The position numbers and the translations under genes were made by a program. Below the pieces are notes generated by a model. It searched no databases. It was not told where the DNA came from and saw nothing but the letters and a program-made list of their open reading frames with translations. Below, in pieces: positions 25,119 through 32,669 of a stretch of 41,341 bases of DNA. The stretch lies in assembly GCA_036398095.1 (NCBI GenBank), contig DASWHR010000075.1, forward strand, positions 1-41,341, read 5' to 3'. The DNA comes from DASWHR01 sp036398095. Its GTDB lineage: Bacteria; Actinomycetota; AC-67. Numbering within the stretch: the stretch's first letter is position 1; every line of letters starts with the position of its first letter.

Positions 25119-27091
25119 TATCCTGCTGCCCGGTGTGGAACGACGTTACGGGCGCCGGCAGTATCGCCTGGACCTACGATGTCGGCGGCCGTCCCAAGAC
25201 CGAAACGAATCCGAACGGCATCAACCTCACCTACACCTACGCGAATGACGACACGTTGACGTCACTCAAAATCGAAAAGCCTGCCAGCACGACAAACACC
25301 TTCACCTACACCTACGACAAGAACTATCGCGTCAAGAGCCAAGCATTCTCCGGACCCGGCTCGGGAGCTGGGACGCCGCTGACGGCCACGTTCTCGTATC
25401 TCTACGACGACGCTGGCCGCTTGGACTCCTATACCGACAACTCTGGAACGCAAGATGTCGCCTACGATGTCAACGGAAACCGGACCACATTCGGGAGTCT
25501 GAGCTGGACTTATAATGCCGATGATTCGATTGCGAGCGCGAAGATCCCGCTCGGGGGCCTTGTCGGCACGATCGACCGTCCCTACAGCTACGATCCGTCT
25601 GGCCGCCTCCAAAACGACGGCTGCCAGACCAGCACGTATGACGCCTTCGATCGGCTGACCAGCACCGCAACCACCGCCGCGCTCAACTGCCCAACCGGCA
25701 AACTGTTCGGCACCTACACCTACGACGCCCTCGACCGGCAACTCGCCAACCCGAAAGACACCGCCGGATCGGCAATCTACGACGGAAACACCCAAGCGCT
25801 GCTCGCCGGCGCCAACAACGCCACCTACCTGCTGGGTCCGTCAGGCGAACCCAAAGGTGTCGCCGCAAGCGCCACACTCACGCAATACCTCCATCCCGAC
25901 GGCCAAGGCAGCGTCGGGATGACCTCAAACACCACGGGCGGGATCGCATGCACCTCCCGCTTCGATCCCTACGGCAACGCCGAACCCAACGACAGCATCC
26001 TCGGCGGCGCCGCAGCCGCCTGCAACACCGGAACCTCAACCTCCGAAATATTCTGGCGCACCACCCGCCAAGACGGCGCCAGCGGCACCTACCAGTTCGG
26101 AGCACGAACCTACGATCCCGCCACCGCCACATTCCTCCAAACCGACACCTACCGAGCCGCCAACAACGGCGAAGACCTCTCCGTCGGCACCGACCCGCTC
26201 ACCAGAAACACCTACAGCTACGTCAACGGCGACCCCATCAACCTCATCGACCCCTCAGGCCACCGAGCCGTGTCAAACGACTCGAATGGCCAGAGCGACG
26301 AACAAGTAGCCGCATCAATGCGACGCATGGCTTCACGCAGGTCCGCAGTCAACAGCGGCGGTCAACGAGTCTATCTGCCCTCGGACTATGAAACCTTCAC
26401 CCCCCGGCAGAAAAATGCGTGGACAAGAGCCAACCTCACCAGCAGCGTTTCGCTAACCGACGACTGCTGGATGTGCATGGCTACAATGAGTGACGCCGGC
26501 AAAGGTGTCGCGAACGTCTCCACCGGCATTACCAACGGGCTCAGCACCTTCGCAGAAGGCACGGTCAATCTGACAATCACCTTTTCACCGATCGGCCTAA
26601 TCATGGGCGACAAGGCCCCAAAGCTGCGCATCCCCAAACTCGACTGCCCGTTCAAAGAAAACGGCGGAAACATCTCCTGCGGCATCGGAAACGTCGTCGG
26701 ACAGGTCGCACCAGCTGTGCTCGCCCCAGCAATCGCCGCACGCTTCGCGGCCGCGGTATCAGAGCCGGCATCCCTCATCGGAACTTCGTACGGCAAGATG
26801 GGAACGGTGGTTTCGAACCCTGGCATCACAATTAAGGGGTTCCAAGGATCGGTGCAACCAGGGCATGCGATCAACCGGATCATCGAGCGGGGCGTCACGC
26901 CCCAAAGACTTCTGGATGCCCTTCGGAATCCGCGAGCCGTACTCCAGCAAGCTGGCAACCGATTCCTGTACCTTACGGACGACGCTGCAATGGTCATGAC
27001 TGGCGATGGACAGGTCGTCACTGCTTGGACGCGGAACGAGTTCTTGCCACGTATGATGCGGATTCTCCGTGATGCAGGGGGAACGCCGTGA
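25115..27091 (+). CDS. Truncated Rhs C-terminal cassette, toxin tip B
   Basis: A 658-codon frame that begins with GTG overlapping the preceding stop. From about residue 13 it duplicates the end of the big Rhs gene: last YD repeats, core (about 330-381, ending DPSGH), then a different tip. It has no signal peptide and only a fraction of the YD-repeat shell, so alone it should be unable to be secreted or encapsulate a toxin. The linker after the core keeps PSDY and a Cys-x-x-Cys-Met (CWMCM). Residues about 390-560 include a hydrophobic helical stretch. The last about 85 residues (GHAINRIIERGVTPQRLLDAL, then RNPRAVLQ and GDGQVVTAW) resemble a second BECR-type RNase tip, from memory. It is best read as a silent 'orphan' cassette available for recombination. 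Confidence 0.85.
   Translation: MISCCPVWNDVTGAGSIAWTYDVGGRPKTETNPNGINLTYTYANDDTLTSLKIEKPASTTNTFTYTYDKNYRVKSQAFSGPGSGAGTPLTATFSYLYDDAGRLDSYTDNSGTQDVAYDVNGNRTTFGSLSWTYNADDSIASAKIPLGGLVGTIDRPYSYDPSGRLQNDGCQTSTYDAFDRLTSTATTAALNCPTGKLFGTYTYDALDRQLANPKDTAGSAIYDGNTQALLAGANNATYLLGPSGEPKGVAASATLTQYLHPDGQGSVGMTSNTTGGIACTSRFDPYGNAEPNDSILGGAAAACNTGTSTSEIFWRTTRQDGASGTYQFGARTYDPATATFLQTDTYRAANNGEDLSVGTDPLTRNTYSYVNGDPINLIDPSGHRAVSNDSNGQSDEQVAASMRRMASRRSAVNSGGQRVYLPSDYETFTPRQKNAWTRANLTSSVSLTDDCWMCMATMSDAGKGVANVSTGITNGLSTFAEGTVNLTITFSPIGLIMGDKAPKLRIPKLDCPFKENGGNISCGIGNVVGQVAPAVLAPAIAARFAAAVSEPASLIGTSYGKMGTVVSNPGITIKGFQGSVQPGHAINRIIERGVTPQRLLDALRNPRAVLQQAGNRFLYLTDDAAMVMTGDGQVVTAWTRNEFLPRMMRILRDAGGTP
25152..26331 (+). 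repeat. Direct repeat copy 2 (orphan Rhs cassette)
   Basis: The partner of 22923-24102. It starts abruptly 34 bases after the stop of the candidate immunity gene A, with no similarity to the first copy upstream of this point. It ends where the two toxin tips begin to differ. Confidence 0.92.
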
Positions 27092-27363
27092 ACGGCGGTC
27101 GCGAAGGGTTTCTCCTTCGGTACGCCGCTCTAAAGGGTCGCCTCGAACGCCTCCTTTATGACTACGATCCCGAGGGTATGGGTTCCACGGTGGCGGCACC
27201 CTTGGATGAGTACAGCGATGTCGCGACAACGCTCATCCGTGCGCTCCGTGATCACGACACCGAGGCTCCTTTGTCTGTAGCAATCTATGAGATCGTCCCC
27301 GGGGCGACGAATGAGCTTGTGACGGAGATCGAGAGAGCATGGGCGGATTCGCAGAGGGGTTGA
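27088..27363 (+). CDS. Candidate immunity protein for toxin tip B
   Basis: A 91-residue acidic cytosolic protein. GTG 27088 overlaps the stop of toxin frame B (GTGA) and has GCAGGGGGAA as ribosome site. The central part, YDYDPEGMGS then DEYSDVATTLIRAL, resembles small proteins with a DP-(hydrophobic)-G and DEY-(S/D) pattern that often accompany polymorphic toxins (recalled, not checked). It is unrelated by eye to candidate immunity protein A, as expected when each pairs with its own toxin. Confidence 0.65.
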   Translation: MNGGREGFLLRYAALKGRLERLLYDYDPEGMGSTVAAPLDEYSDVATTLIRALRDHDTEAPLSVAIYEIVPGATNELVTEIERAWADSQRG

Positions 27364-27488
27364 CGCGGGCCAATGGCGAAGGCGAAGGTTCAAGGAGCGC
27401 GGCTTCGGCTGAGATTGACGCTCGTCAGCCCTTGCGGTGGTGCTGGTGAGCGTCTGGGACTGCCCCCGGCGTGGTTGACTCCTGAAGT

Positions 27489-27508
27489 GTGAGGATGACG
27501 GTCCTCAC
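27489..27508. repeat. Inverted repeat before the IS3 OrfA remnant
   Basis: GTGAGGA, six bases, TCCTCAC. It lies 14 bases before the OrfA start codon. It may be part of the left end or the promoter/operator of the insertion sequence. No duplicated target site could be identified, because the right end is missing. Confidence 0.4.
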
Positions 27509-27522
27509 CGCAGGTGGTCAGT

Positions 27523-27612
27523 ATGCCGAAAGCGTTTCCTGACGAGTTCCGCCGCGATGTGATCGCGGTTGCTCGGCGTGGCGCGGCGCGGGTCTCGCAG
27601 ATCCGTGTATAG
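27523..27612 (+). mobile_element. IS3-family transposase OrfA, N-terminal remnant
   Basis: A 29-codon frame that reads MPKAFPDEFRRDVIAVARR and ends SQIRV before a stop. This is the characteristic beginning of IS3-family OrfA (MPK-(P/A)-(Y/F)-P-x-EFR-x-DVVAVAR, then LSQIA). The helix-turn-helix that normally follows is gone; the frame ends eight bases before the rsmI start. The element was therefore cut by the event that joined the island to rsmI. It is too short for automatic gene finding. Confidence 0.75.
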
Positions 27613-27619
27613 AAAGGCC

Positions 27620-28459
27620 ATGGCCGGCTCGCTGACGATCGTCGCTACGCCTATCGGGAACTTGGGGGACTTGTCCCCCCGGGCCGCGGCGGCGCTGGCC
27701 GAGGCGGATCTGATTGCCTGCGAGGACACGCGCGTGACGCGCAAGCTGCTCACGCGCGTCGCGGGCTCGACGCCGATGATCTCCTACCGCGCGGCCAACG
27801 AAACCAACAAGTCCGCCGAGCTGGCGGACCGGATCGAGGCCGGCGCGAACGTCGCGCTGGTGACCGACGCGGGCACGCCCGGCGTGTCGGATCCCGGTCA
27901 TCGGCTGGTGGACGCCTGCGTGCAGCGCGGGATCGCGATCAACGTCGTGCCCGGCCCGTCGGCGGCGGTGGCGGCGCTGGTCGCGTCGGGCTTGCCGACC
28001 GCACGGTTCGTCTTCGAAGGCTTCCTGCCGTCCACGCGCACGGCGCGTCGCAAGCGGCTGGAGGCGCTTGCGCCGGAAGAGCGGACGATGGTGCTCTTCG
28101 AGGCGCCGCACCGGTTGAAGGCGACGCTGGCCGACATGGCCGAGGTGCTCGGGGACCGTCGCGTCGCGATGGCACGCGAGATGACCAAGATCCACGAGGA
28201 GTTCGTGCGCACCACGATCGCCGGGTTGCAGAAGCGGATCGCCGAGCGCGGCGTCAAGGGGGAGATCACGCTGGTGATCGAAGGAGCGCCCGCGCCGGCC
28301 GAGCCGGGTCAGCTCTTCGACGACGCCGACCTGGTCGAGATGGTGCGCGCCCGCATCGGCGCCGGCGCCTCGCGGCGGGACGCGATCGACTTCGTCGCCG
28401 ACGAAACCGGCGTGGCGCGCCGGCGGATCTACCAAGCGACGATCGACGCCGCGGTCTAG
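27620..28459 (+). CDS. rsmI: 16S rRNA (cytidine1402-2'-O)-methyltransferase RsmI
   Basis: A 279-residue tetrapyrrole-methylase-fold enzyme that methylates the 2'-O of C1402 in the ribosomal decoding centre. It has TPIGNLGDLSPRA (10-22), ACEDTR (33-38), VTDAGTPGVSDPG (81-93), FEGFLP and the MTKIHEEFVRTTIAGL region, all diagnostic. Start: ATG 27620 with AGAAAGG just before. Its native upstream DNA has been replaced: the IS3 remnant ends eight bases before the start, so its current promoter is unclear. It is convergent with the AbrB-like gene; the two stop codons interlock in CTAG. Confidence 0.95.
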   Translation: MAGSLTIVATPIGNLGDLSPRAAAALAEADLIACEDTRVTRKLLTRVAGSTPMISYRAANETNKSAELADRIEAGANVALVTDAGTPGVSDPGHRLVDACVQRGIAINVVPGPSAAVAALVASGLPTARFVFEGFLPSTRTARRKRLEALAPEERTMVLFEAPHRLKATLADMAEVLGDRRVAMAREMTKIHEEFVRTTIAGLQKRIAERGVKGEITLVIEGAPAPAEPGQLFDDADLVEMVRARIGAGASRRDAIDFVADETGVARRRIYQATIDAAV

Positions 28460-28698
28460 AAACGCTTCAGCTCGGCCAGGCAGGTGCCGCACACCTGATG
28501 CTCGCGGAACTGGCGGAGACTATCGAGCTGGCCGCAGAAGGTGCAGTTGTTGCGGCGCTTGGAAAGGATGATGCGGTCCTCTTCGACGCTGATATCGACA
28601 TGGTCGCCTTCGCGGATGTCGAAGGACTTGCGAAGCTCGGCGGGCAGCACGATGCGTCCAAGATCGTCGACCTTGCGCGATACTCCCGTCGTTCGCAT
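28456..28698 (-). CDS. AbrB/SpoVT-type regulator with C-terminal zinc ribbon
   Basis: An 80-residue protein. Residues 1-48 are a swapped-hairpin AbrB domain (RTTGVSRKVDDLGRIVLPAE, then LRKSFDIREGD and DRIILSK). Residues 52-73 carry Cys52-x2-Cys55 and Cys70-x2-Cys73, a small zinc ribbon. AbrB domains bind DNA as dimers. Start: ATG 28698 with GGAGGG five bases upstream; a GTG at 28710 would place that ribosome site inside the gene. It is divergent from metG and shares the CTAG stop overlap with rsmI. Confidence 0.85.
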   Translation of the reverse strand: MRTTGVSRKVDDLGRIVLPAELRKSFDIREGDHVDISVEEDRIILSKRRNNCTFCGQLDSLRQFREHQVCGTCLAELKRF

Positions 28699-28710
28699 CC
28701 GGCCCTCCAC

Positions 28711-28716
28711 TATGAT
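28711..28716 (+). promoter_or_regulatory. Possible -10 element of metG
   Basis: TATGAT about 65 bases before the metG GTG start, in the intergenic region shared with the AbrB-like gene. No good -35 is visible. A 10-bp tandem repeat (CGGTCAAAGT twice, 28751-28770) lies between it and the start codon. Confidence 0.35.
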
Positions 28717-28781
28717 TCAGTCCCGCAATCTTGGACTCGCGGGCAGGGCCCGGTCAAAGTCGGTCAAAGTCGGGAGCGGCA

Positions 28782-30317
28782 GTGGGCGAAACCTTTTACA
28801 TCACGACGCCGATCTACTACGTCAACGACGTGCCCCATATCGGGCACGCCTATACGACGGTCGCGGCCGACGTCGCCGCGCGCTATCACCGGCTCAAGGG
28901 CGAAGACACCTATTTTTTGACCGGAACCGACGAGCACGGCGGCAAGGTCGCCGCGACCGCGGCCGCCAACGGCATGGACCCGCAGGCCTGGACCGACCAT
29001 ATCTCGCAGCGTTTCCGCGAAGTCTGGCCGCGCCTCGATATCGCCAACGACGACTTCATCCGCACCACCGAAGAGCGCCACATCAAGCCGGTGCAGGCCT
29101 TCCTGCAGCACCTCTACGACAAGGGCGAGATCTACGAGGGCGAATACGAAGGCCCCTACTGCCAGTCGTGCGAAGCGTTCTATAAGGATTCCGAGTTGGT
29201 GGACGGCGGGTGCCCGGTCCACAAGCGACCGGTCGAGCGGCTCAAGGAGCGGAACTACTTCTTCCGGCTGTCCGCGCAGGCCGACTGGCTGCTGAACGAG
29301 TACTACGCGCGCACGCCGTGTCCGGTCCAGCCCGAGTCACGGCTCAACGAATGCGTCGCGTTCATCAAGTCCGGACTGCAGGACGTGTCGATCTCGCGGC
29401 CCTCGCTCGAGTGGGGGATTCCGCTGCCGTGGGATCCCAAGCATGTCATCTACGTGTGGATCGAGGCGCTGCAGAACTACATCACCGCGCTCGGCTATCC
29501 CGACGGCGAGAAGTTCGCTCGCTACTGGCCGGCCGTGCATCTGGTCGGGAAAGAAATCGTGCGCTTTCACGCGGTGATCTGGCCGGCGATGCTGCACGCG
29601 GCCGGCGTCGAGCCGCCCAAGACCATCTTCGGGCACGGCTGGCTGCTGGTCGGCGGCGAGAAGATGTCCAAGACCAACCTGACCGGCATCCACCCGTTCG
29701 AGCTCGTGGACGCATTCGGCGTGGACGCTTATCGTTATTACTTCCTGCGCGAGGTCGCGTTCGGACAGGACGGCAGCTTCTCGTGGGAGTCGATGGAGGC
29801 GCGCTACACCAGCGAGCTTGCCAACGGCATCGGGAATCTGGCGTCGCGCGTGGCCGCGATGATCGCATCGTATTTCGACGGCGCCGTGCCGGCGCCGTCG
29901 GGCGCCGAGACGGATCTGGACGCCGGCCTGGCCGCCGTGTGCGCCTCGTCGGTGCGCGACTACATGGATTCGATGGACGCGTTGGCGTTTCATCAGGCGC
30001 TCGAAGCGGTGGACAAGATCGTGCGCCGCGCGAACGGCTACATCGTCGAGACCGCGCCGTGGGTGATCGCCAAGGACCCCGATCAGCGCGATCGGTTGGC
30101 GCGCGTGCTGTACGGCTCGGCCGAGACGCTGCGGATTCTGGCGGTGCTGCTCTCGCCGTTCATGCCGGGCGCGTGCGAGCGCTTGTGGGGGATGCTCGGG
30201 GTCGCCGCGCCGCTCGGCGCGCAGCGGCTGCCCGAGGCCGGCGCGTGGGGCGGACTGACGCCGGGCGCGACGGTCACCAAGGGCGAACCGCTGTTTCCGC
30301 GGCTCGATTTCACGTGA
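28782..30317 (+). CDS. metG: Methionyl-tRNA synthetase
   Basis: A 511-residue class I synthetase that charges tRNA-Met. HIGH is at 19-22, TDEHG at 49-53, a zinc knuckle at Cys127/Cys130/Cys144/His147, WIEAL at 226-230, and the KMSKS loop appears as KMSKT (294-298). The anticodon-binding helical domain follows (about 350-511). It lacks the C-terminal tRNA-binding extension of long MetRS. Start: GTG 28782 with GGGAG seven bases upstream, because homology begins there (GETFYITTPIYYVNDVPHIG); a TTG 51 bases upstream would add an unrelated peptide. The stop overlaps the tatD start (GTGA). Confidence 0.95.
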   Translation: MGETFYITTPIYYVNDVPHIGHAYTTVAADVAARYHRLKGEDTYFLTGTDEHGGKVAATAAANGMDPQAWTDHISQRFREVWPRLDIANDDFIRTTEERHIKPVQAFLQHLYDKGEIYEGEYEGPYCQSCEAFYKDSELVDGGCPVHKRPVERLKERNYFFRLSAQADWLLNEYYARTPCPVQPESRLNECVAFIKSGLQDVSISRPSLEWGIPLPWDPKHVIYVWIEALQNYITALGYPDGEKFARYWPAVHLVGKEIVRFHAVIWPAMLHAAGVEPPKTIFGHGWLLVGGEKMSKTNLTGIHPFELVDAFGVDAYRYYFLREVAFGQDGSFSWESMEARYTSELANGIGNLASRVAAMIASYFDGAVPAPSGAETDLDAGLAAVCASSVRDYMDSMDALAFHQALEAVDKIVRRANGYIVETAPWVIAKDPDQRDRLARVLYGSAETLRILAVLLSPFMPGACERLWGMLGVAAPLGAQRLPEAGAWGGLTPGATVTKGEPLFPRLDFT

Positions 30318-31069
30318 TCGATTCGCACGCGCATCTGGACATGCTCGCCGGCGATGCCGAGGCGGTGCTGACGCGCGCCCACGAGGCGGGGGTGGATGGC
30401 GTGATCACGATCGGCGTCGATCCGGCGTCCAGCATGTGGGCGGCCGACTTCGCGTCGGGTCGCGACGATGTGTGGGCGACCGTCGGCTCGCATCCCCACG
30501 ACGCGAAGGACTGGACGCCCGAGTTCGCCGCGCTCGTCCGCGAGCTTGCCGCGCGGCCGCGCGTCGTCGGGATCAGCGAAGCCGGCCTCGATTACTACTA
30601 CGACAACTCGCCGCGCGATGGTCAACGCGAGGTGTTCCGCGAGCACATCCGCCTGGCGAACGAGACGCGAAAGACGCTCGTGATCCATACGCGCGACGCG
30701 TGGGACGACACGTTCGCGATCCTGGCGGACGAAGGCGTGCCGGAACGAGTCGTGTTCCACTGCTGGACCGGCGGCCCCGACGAAGCGCGCCGCGCGATCG
30801 AGATCGGGGCCGTGCTGTCGTTCAGCGGCATCGCCACGTTCAACAACGCCCAGCCGATCCGCGACGCCGCCGCGATCACGCCGCTCGAGCAGCTCATCGT
30901 CGAAACCGACTCGCCCTTCCTCGCCCCCGCGCCCCATCGCGGCGCCAAGAACGAGCCCGCCTACGTCACTCACGTCGCCGAAGCCCTCGCGGCCATCAAG
31001 GGCGTCCCCCTAGACGAGTTCGAAGCCGCCACCGTCGCAACCACGAGACGCATCTTCGCGCTGGGCTAG
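30314..31069 (+). CDS. tatD: TatD-family metal-dependent DNase/hydrolase
   Basis: A 251-residue TIM-barrel hydrolase. Metal ligands: His5/His7 in IDSHAHLD, Glu in ISEAGLDYYY, His in VIHTRDAWDD, His in FHCWTGG, and Asp in IVETDSPFLAP. The family comprises 3'-5' DNA exonucleases and D-aminoacyl-tRNA deacylase relatives. The GTG start lies in the metG stop (GTGA) without its own strong ribosome site, so translation is probably coupled. The metG-tatD order is conserved in Gram-positives. Confidence 0.93.
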   Translation: MIDSHAHLDMLAGDAEAVLTRAHEAGVDGVITIGVDPASSMWAADFASGRDDVWATVGSHPHDAKDWTPEFAALVRELAARPRVVGISEAGLDYYYDNSPRDGQREVFREHIRLANETRKTLVIHTRDAWDDTFAILADEGVPERVVFHCWTGGPDEARRAIEIGAVLSFSGIATFNNAQPIRDAAAITPLEQLIVETDSPFLAPAPHRGAKNEPAYVTHVAEALAAIKGVPLDEFEAATVATTRRIFALG

Positions 31070-31089
31070 GCCGCAAAGAAGGAATTGCG

Positions 31090-31129
31090 CCTGGACCGGG
31101 CGAATCAGCAATCAAGCTCGGCGTCCAGG
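31090..31129 (+). promoter_or_regulatory. Imperfect inverted repeat reaching the carboxypeptidase ribosome site
   Basis: CCTGGAC (31090-31096) can pair with GTCCAGG (31123-31129); additional C-G/G-C pairs lie inside. The right arm abuts AGGGAGG, the ribosome site of the next gene. It may end the tatD transcript or modulate initiation; evidence is weak. Confidence 0.3.
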
Positions 31130-31138
31130 GAGGACACA

Positions 31139-32548
31139 ATGAAGAAGATCGTCGCAGTCGCCGCGTTGATGGCTTTGTCGGTACTGCCGGCTCGTGCGCA
31201 CCATCCGGAGTATTCGTCGTATCAAGACTTGATCGGGATCGTCGCCGAATGGCAGGCGATGGGCGCGACGATCTATGTTCCCGCGACGTCCGAGAACGGC
31301 CGCGCGGTGTATCTCGTCGAAGTCGGCACCGGACCGATCACGATCCTGTACTCGAACGTGTTGCACGCGGAAGAGCCGTCGGGCTCGGAGGCGTTCATCC
31401 GTTTTGTGTATGCGCTGCTCGGGGACATGGGTCCGACGTTCGCACACGAGGTTCTTCCCGGTGTCGTGCCGGGCGCGCCCCTGTATGCCGCCCTCGCCGA
31501 CCCGGCCGCCCGCGCCGCGCTGCTGGCGCGCGTGAAGATCGTCGGCTTCCCGATGATGGATCCCGACGGATTCGACAACAATCACACGCGCGACTTCATG
31601 GCGAACACCGACTACGCGACCAAGATCACCGAACAATCGGCGGCGCTCGAGTGGGCGGTAGAGACGTTCGAACCCGACCTGTACCTCGACTCGCACGGGG
31701 GTCCGGACAGCCCCGACCTCAATATCGGTCTTGTCGAGCCGATCGCGACGGAGCCCGCGACACTTTCACAGAGCCGCCGCGCCGCCGAGACGTCGTGGCG
31801 TGTTGCCGCCGGAATCGGCGCGAGCGTCGCCTACTTCGAAGAGCACATCTTCGAGATCATCCTTGGCACGCACGACGAGCCGTTCGCCAGCGCGGACGAA
31901 ACCTATTGGACCTCGATCAGCAAAGGCCTTCCCGTGACGCAAGCGTCGTATCAACTCGAAGGGCTGCCCGCCGTGTACACCGAGACGGTCGGGCTGCAAA
32001 GCGTGGACCCGTCGATCTCGATCTCGGCCGGGGCGAGCGCGCAGCAAACCGTCATGGCCGGACTCGCGTTCGAAGCCGCCGGAATGCTCACCGGACAGGT
32101 CCCGCAAAAGACGCTCGACGAACCGGCGACCGGCCGCGTCATCGAACTTGCAACGGCCGCGACCGATTTCTATGCCGCCGTGCGGTGGAAGCTTTCCGGA
32201 CAGGACTACGAATTGCGGCTCGTCGACGATGCGGGCGCGGTCGTGGCCGGATCCGGGTTCGACGCGGCGCATCCGGCGACCGCCGGCTCGCGAAGCCGCG
32301 CCATTGAGGTCGCGTCCCTTCCGGCCGGACGGTACACGCTGGAAGCGATCCCGCGCATCCCGCTCGTCGACGACGACTCGACGCTTCGTGCGGTCTGGCG
32401 AACGGCCGATCCGAATCCGTGGTCGTTGGGAGAGATCGCCGACGCCGACGCCGATGTGCGGCTCTGCCTCAGCGGCACCGCCTATGGAGACCTGATGCGC
32501 TCAAGCGACGTGACGGCCGGGCTGGCGTCGCGGCGCTGTCCCGACTAG
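31139..32548 (+). CDS. Secreted zinc carboxypeptidase, M14 family
   Basis: A 469-residue exported protein with signal peptide 1-20 (MKKIVAVAALMALSVLPARA). The active site of M14 peptidases can be read: zinc ligands His76 and Glu79 in NVLHAEEPSGSEAF, Arg151 in DPDGFDNNHTRDF, third zinc ligand His186 in LYLDSHGG, and probable catalytic Glu282 in AVYTETVG. It should remove C-terminal residues from peptides, or act on cell-wall peptides like some bacterial relatives. A C-terminal beta domain of about 130 residues (about 335-469) resembles a pre-peptidase/P-type sandwich. Start: ATG 31139 with GGGAGG upstream. It separates tatD from the DUF348-G5-RlpA gene, so the core series is interrupted here. 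Confidence 0.8.
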   Translation: MKKIVAVAALMALSVLPARAHHPEYSSYQDLIGIVAEWQAMGATIYVPATSENGRAVYLVEVGTGPITILYSNVLHAEEPSGSEAFIRFVYALLGDMGPTFAHEVLPGVVPGAPLYAALADPAARAALLARVKIVGFPMMDPDGFDNNHTRDFMANTDYATKITEQSAALEWAVETFEPDLYLDSHGGPDSPDLNIGLVEPIATEPATLSQSRRAAETSWRVAAGIGASVAYFEEHIFEIILGTHDEPFASADETYWTSISKGLPVTQASYQLEGLPAVYTETVGLQSVDPSISISAGASAQQTVMAGLAFEAAGMLTGQVPQKTLDEPATGRVIELATAATDFYAAVRWKLSGQDYELRLVDDAGAVVAGSGFDAAHPATAGSRSRAIEVASLPAGRYTLEAIPRIPLVDDDSTLRAVWRTADPNPWSLGEIADADADVRLCLSGTAYGDLMRSSDVTAGLASRRCPD

Positions 32549-32669
32549 ACCCCGTCGACGCTGCAACCTTATCCCCGGCCGAACAGTCTCATCACACGAG
32601 GCGTGGCCACTCCTCGCATCGCATCGGAATCGTTCGCGCAGTCGGCGCGACCTGATGAAGGAGGAGCGA

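Noticed and set aside
28731..28781. Alternative TTG start of metG giving 17 extra residues
   Set aside because: The extra peptide is not part of the family, and GGGAG is correctly placed before GTG 28782.
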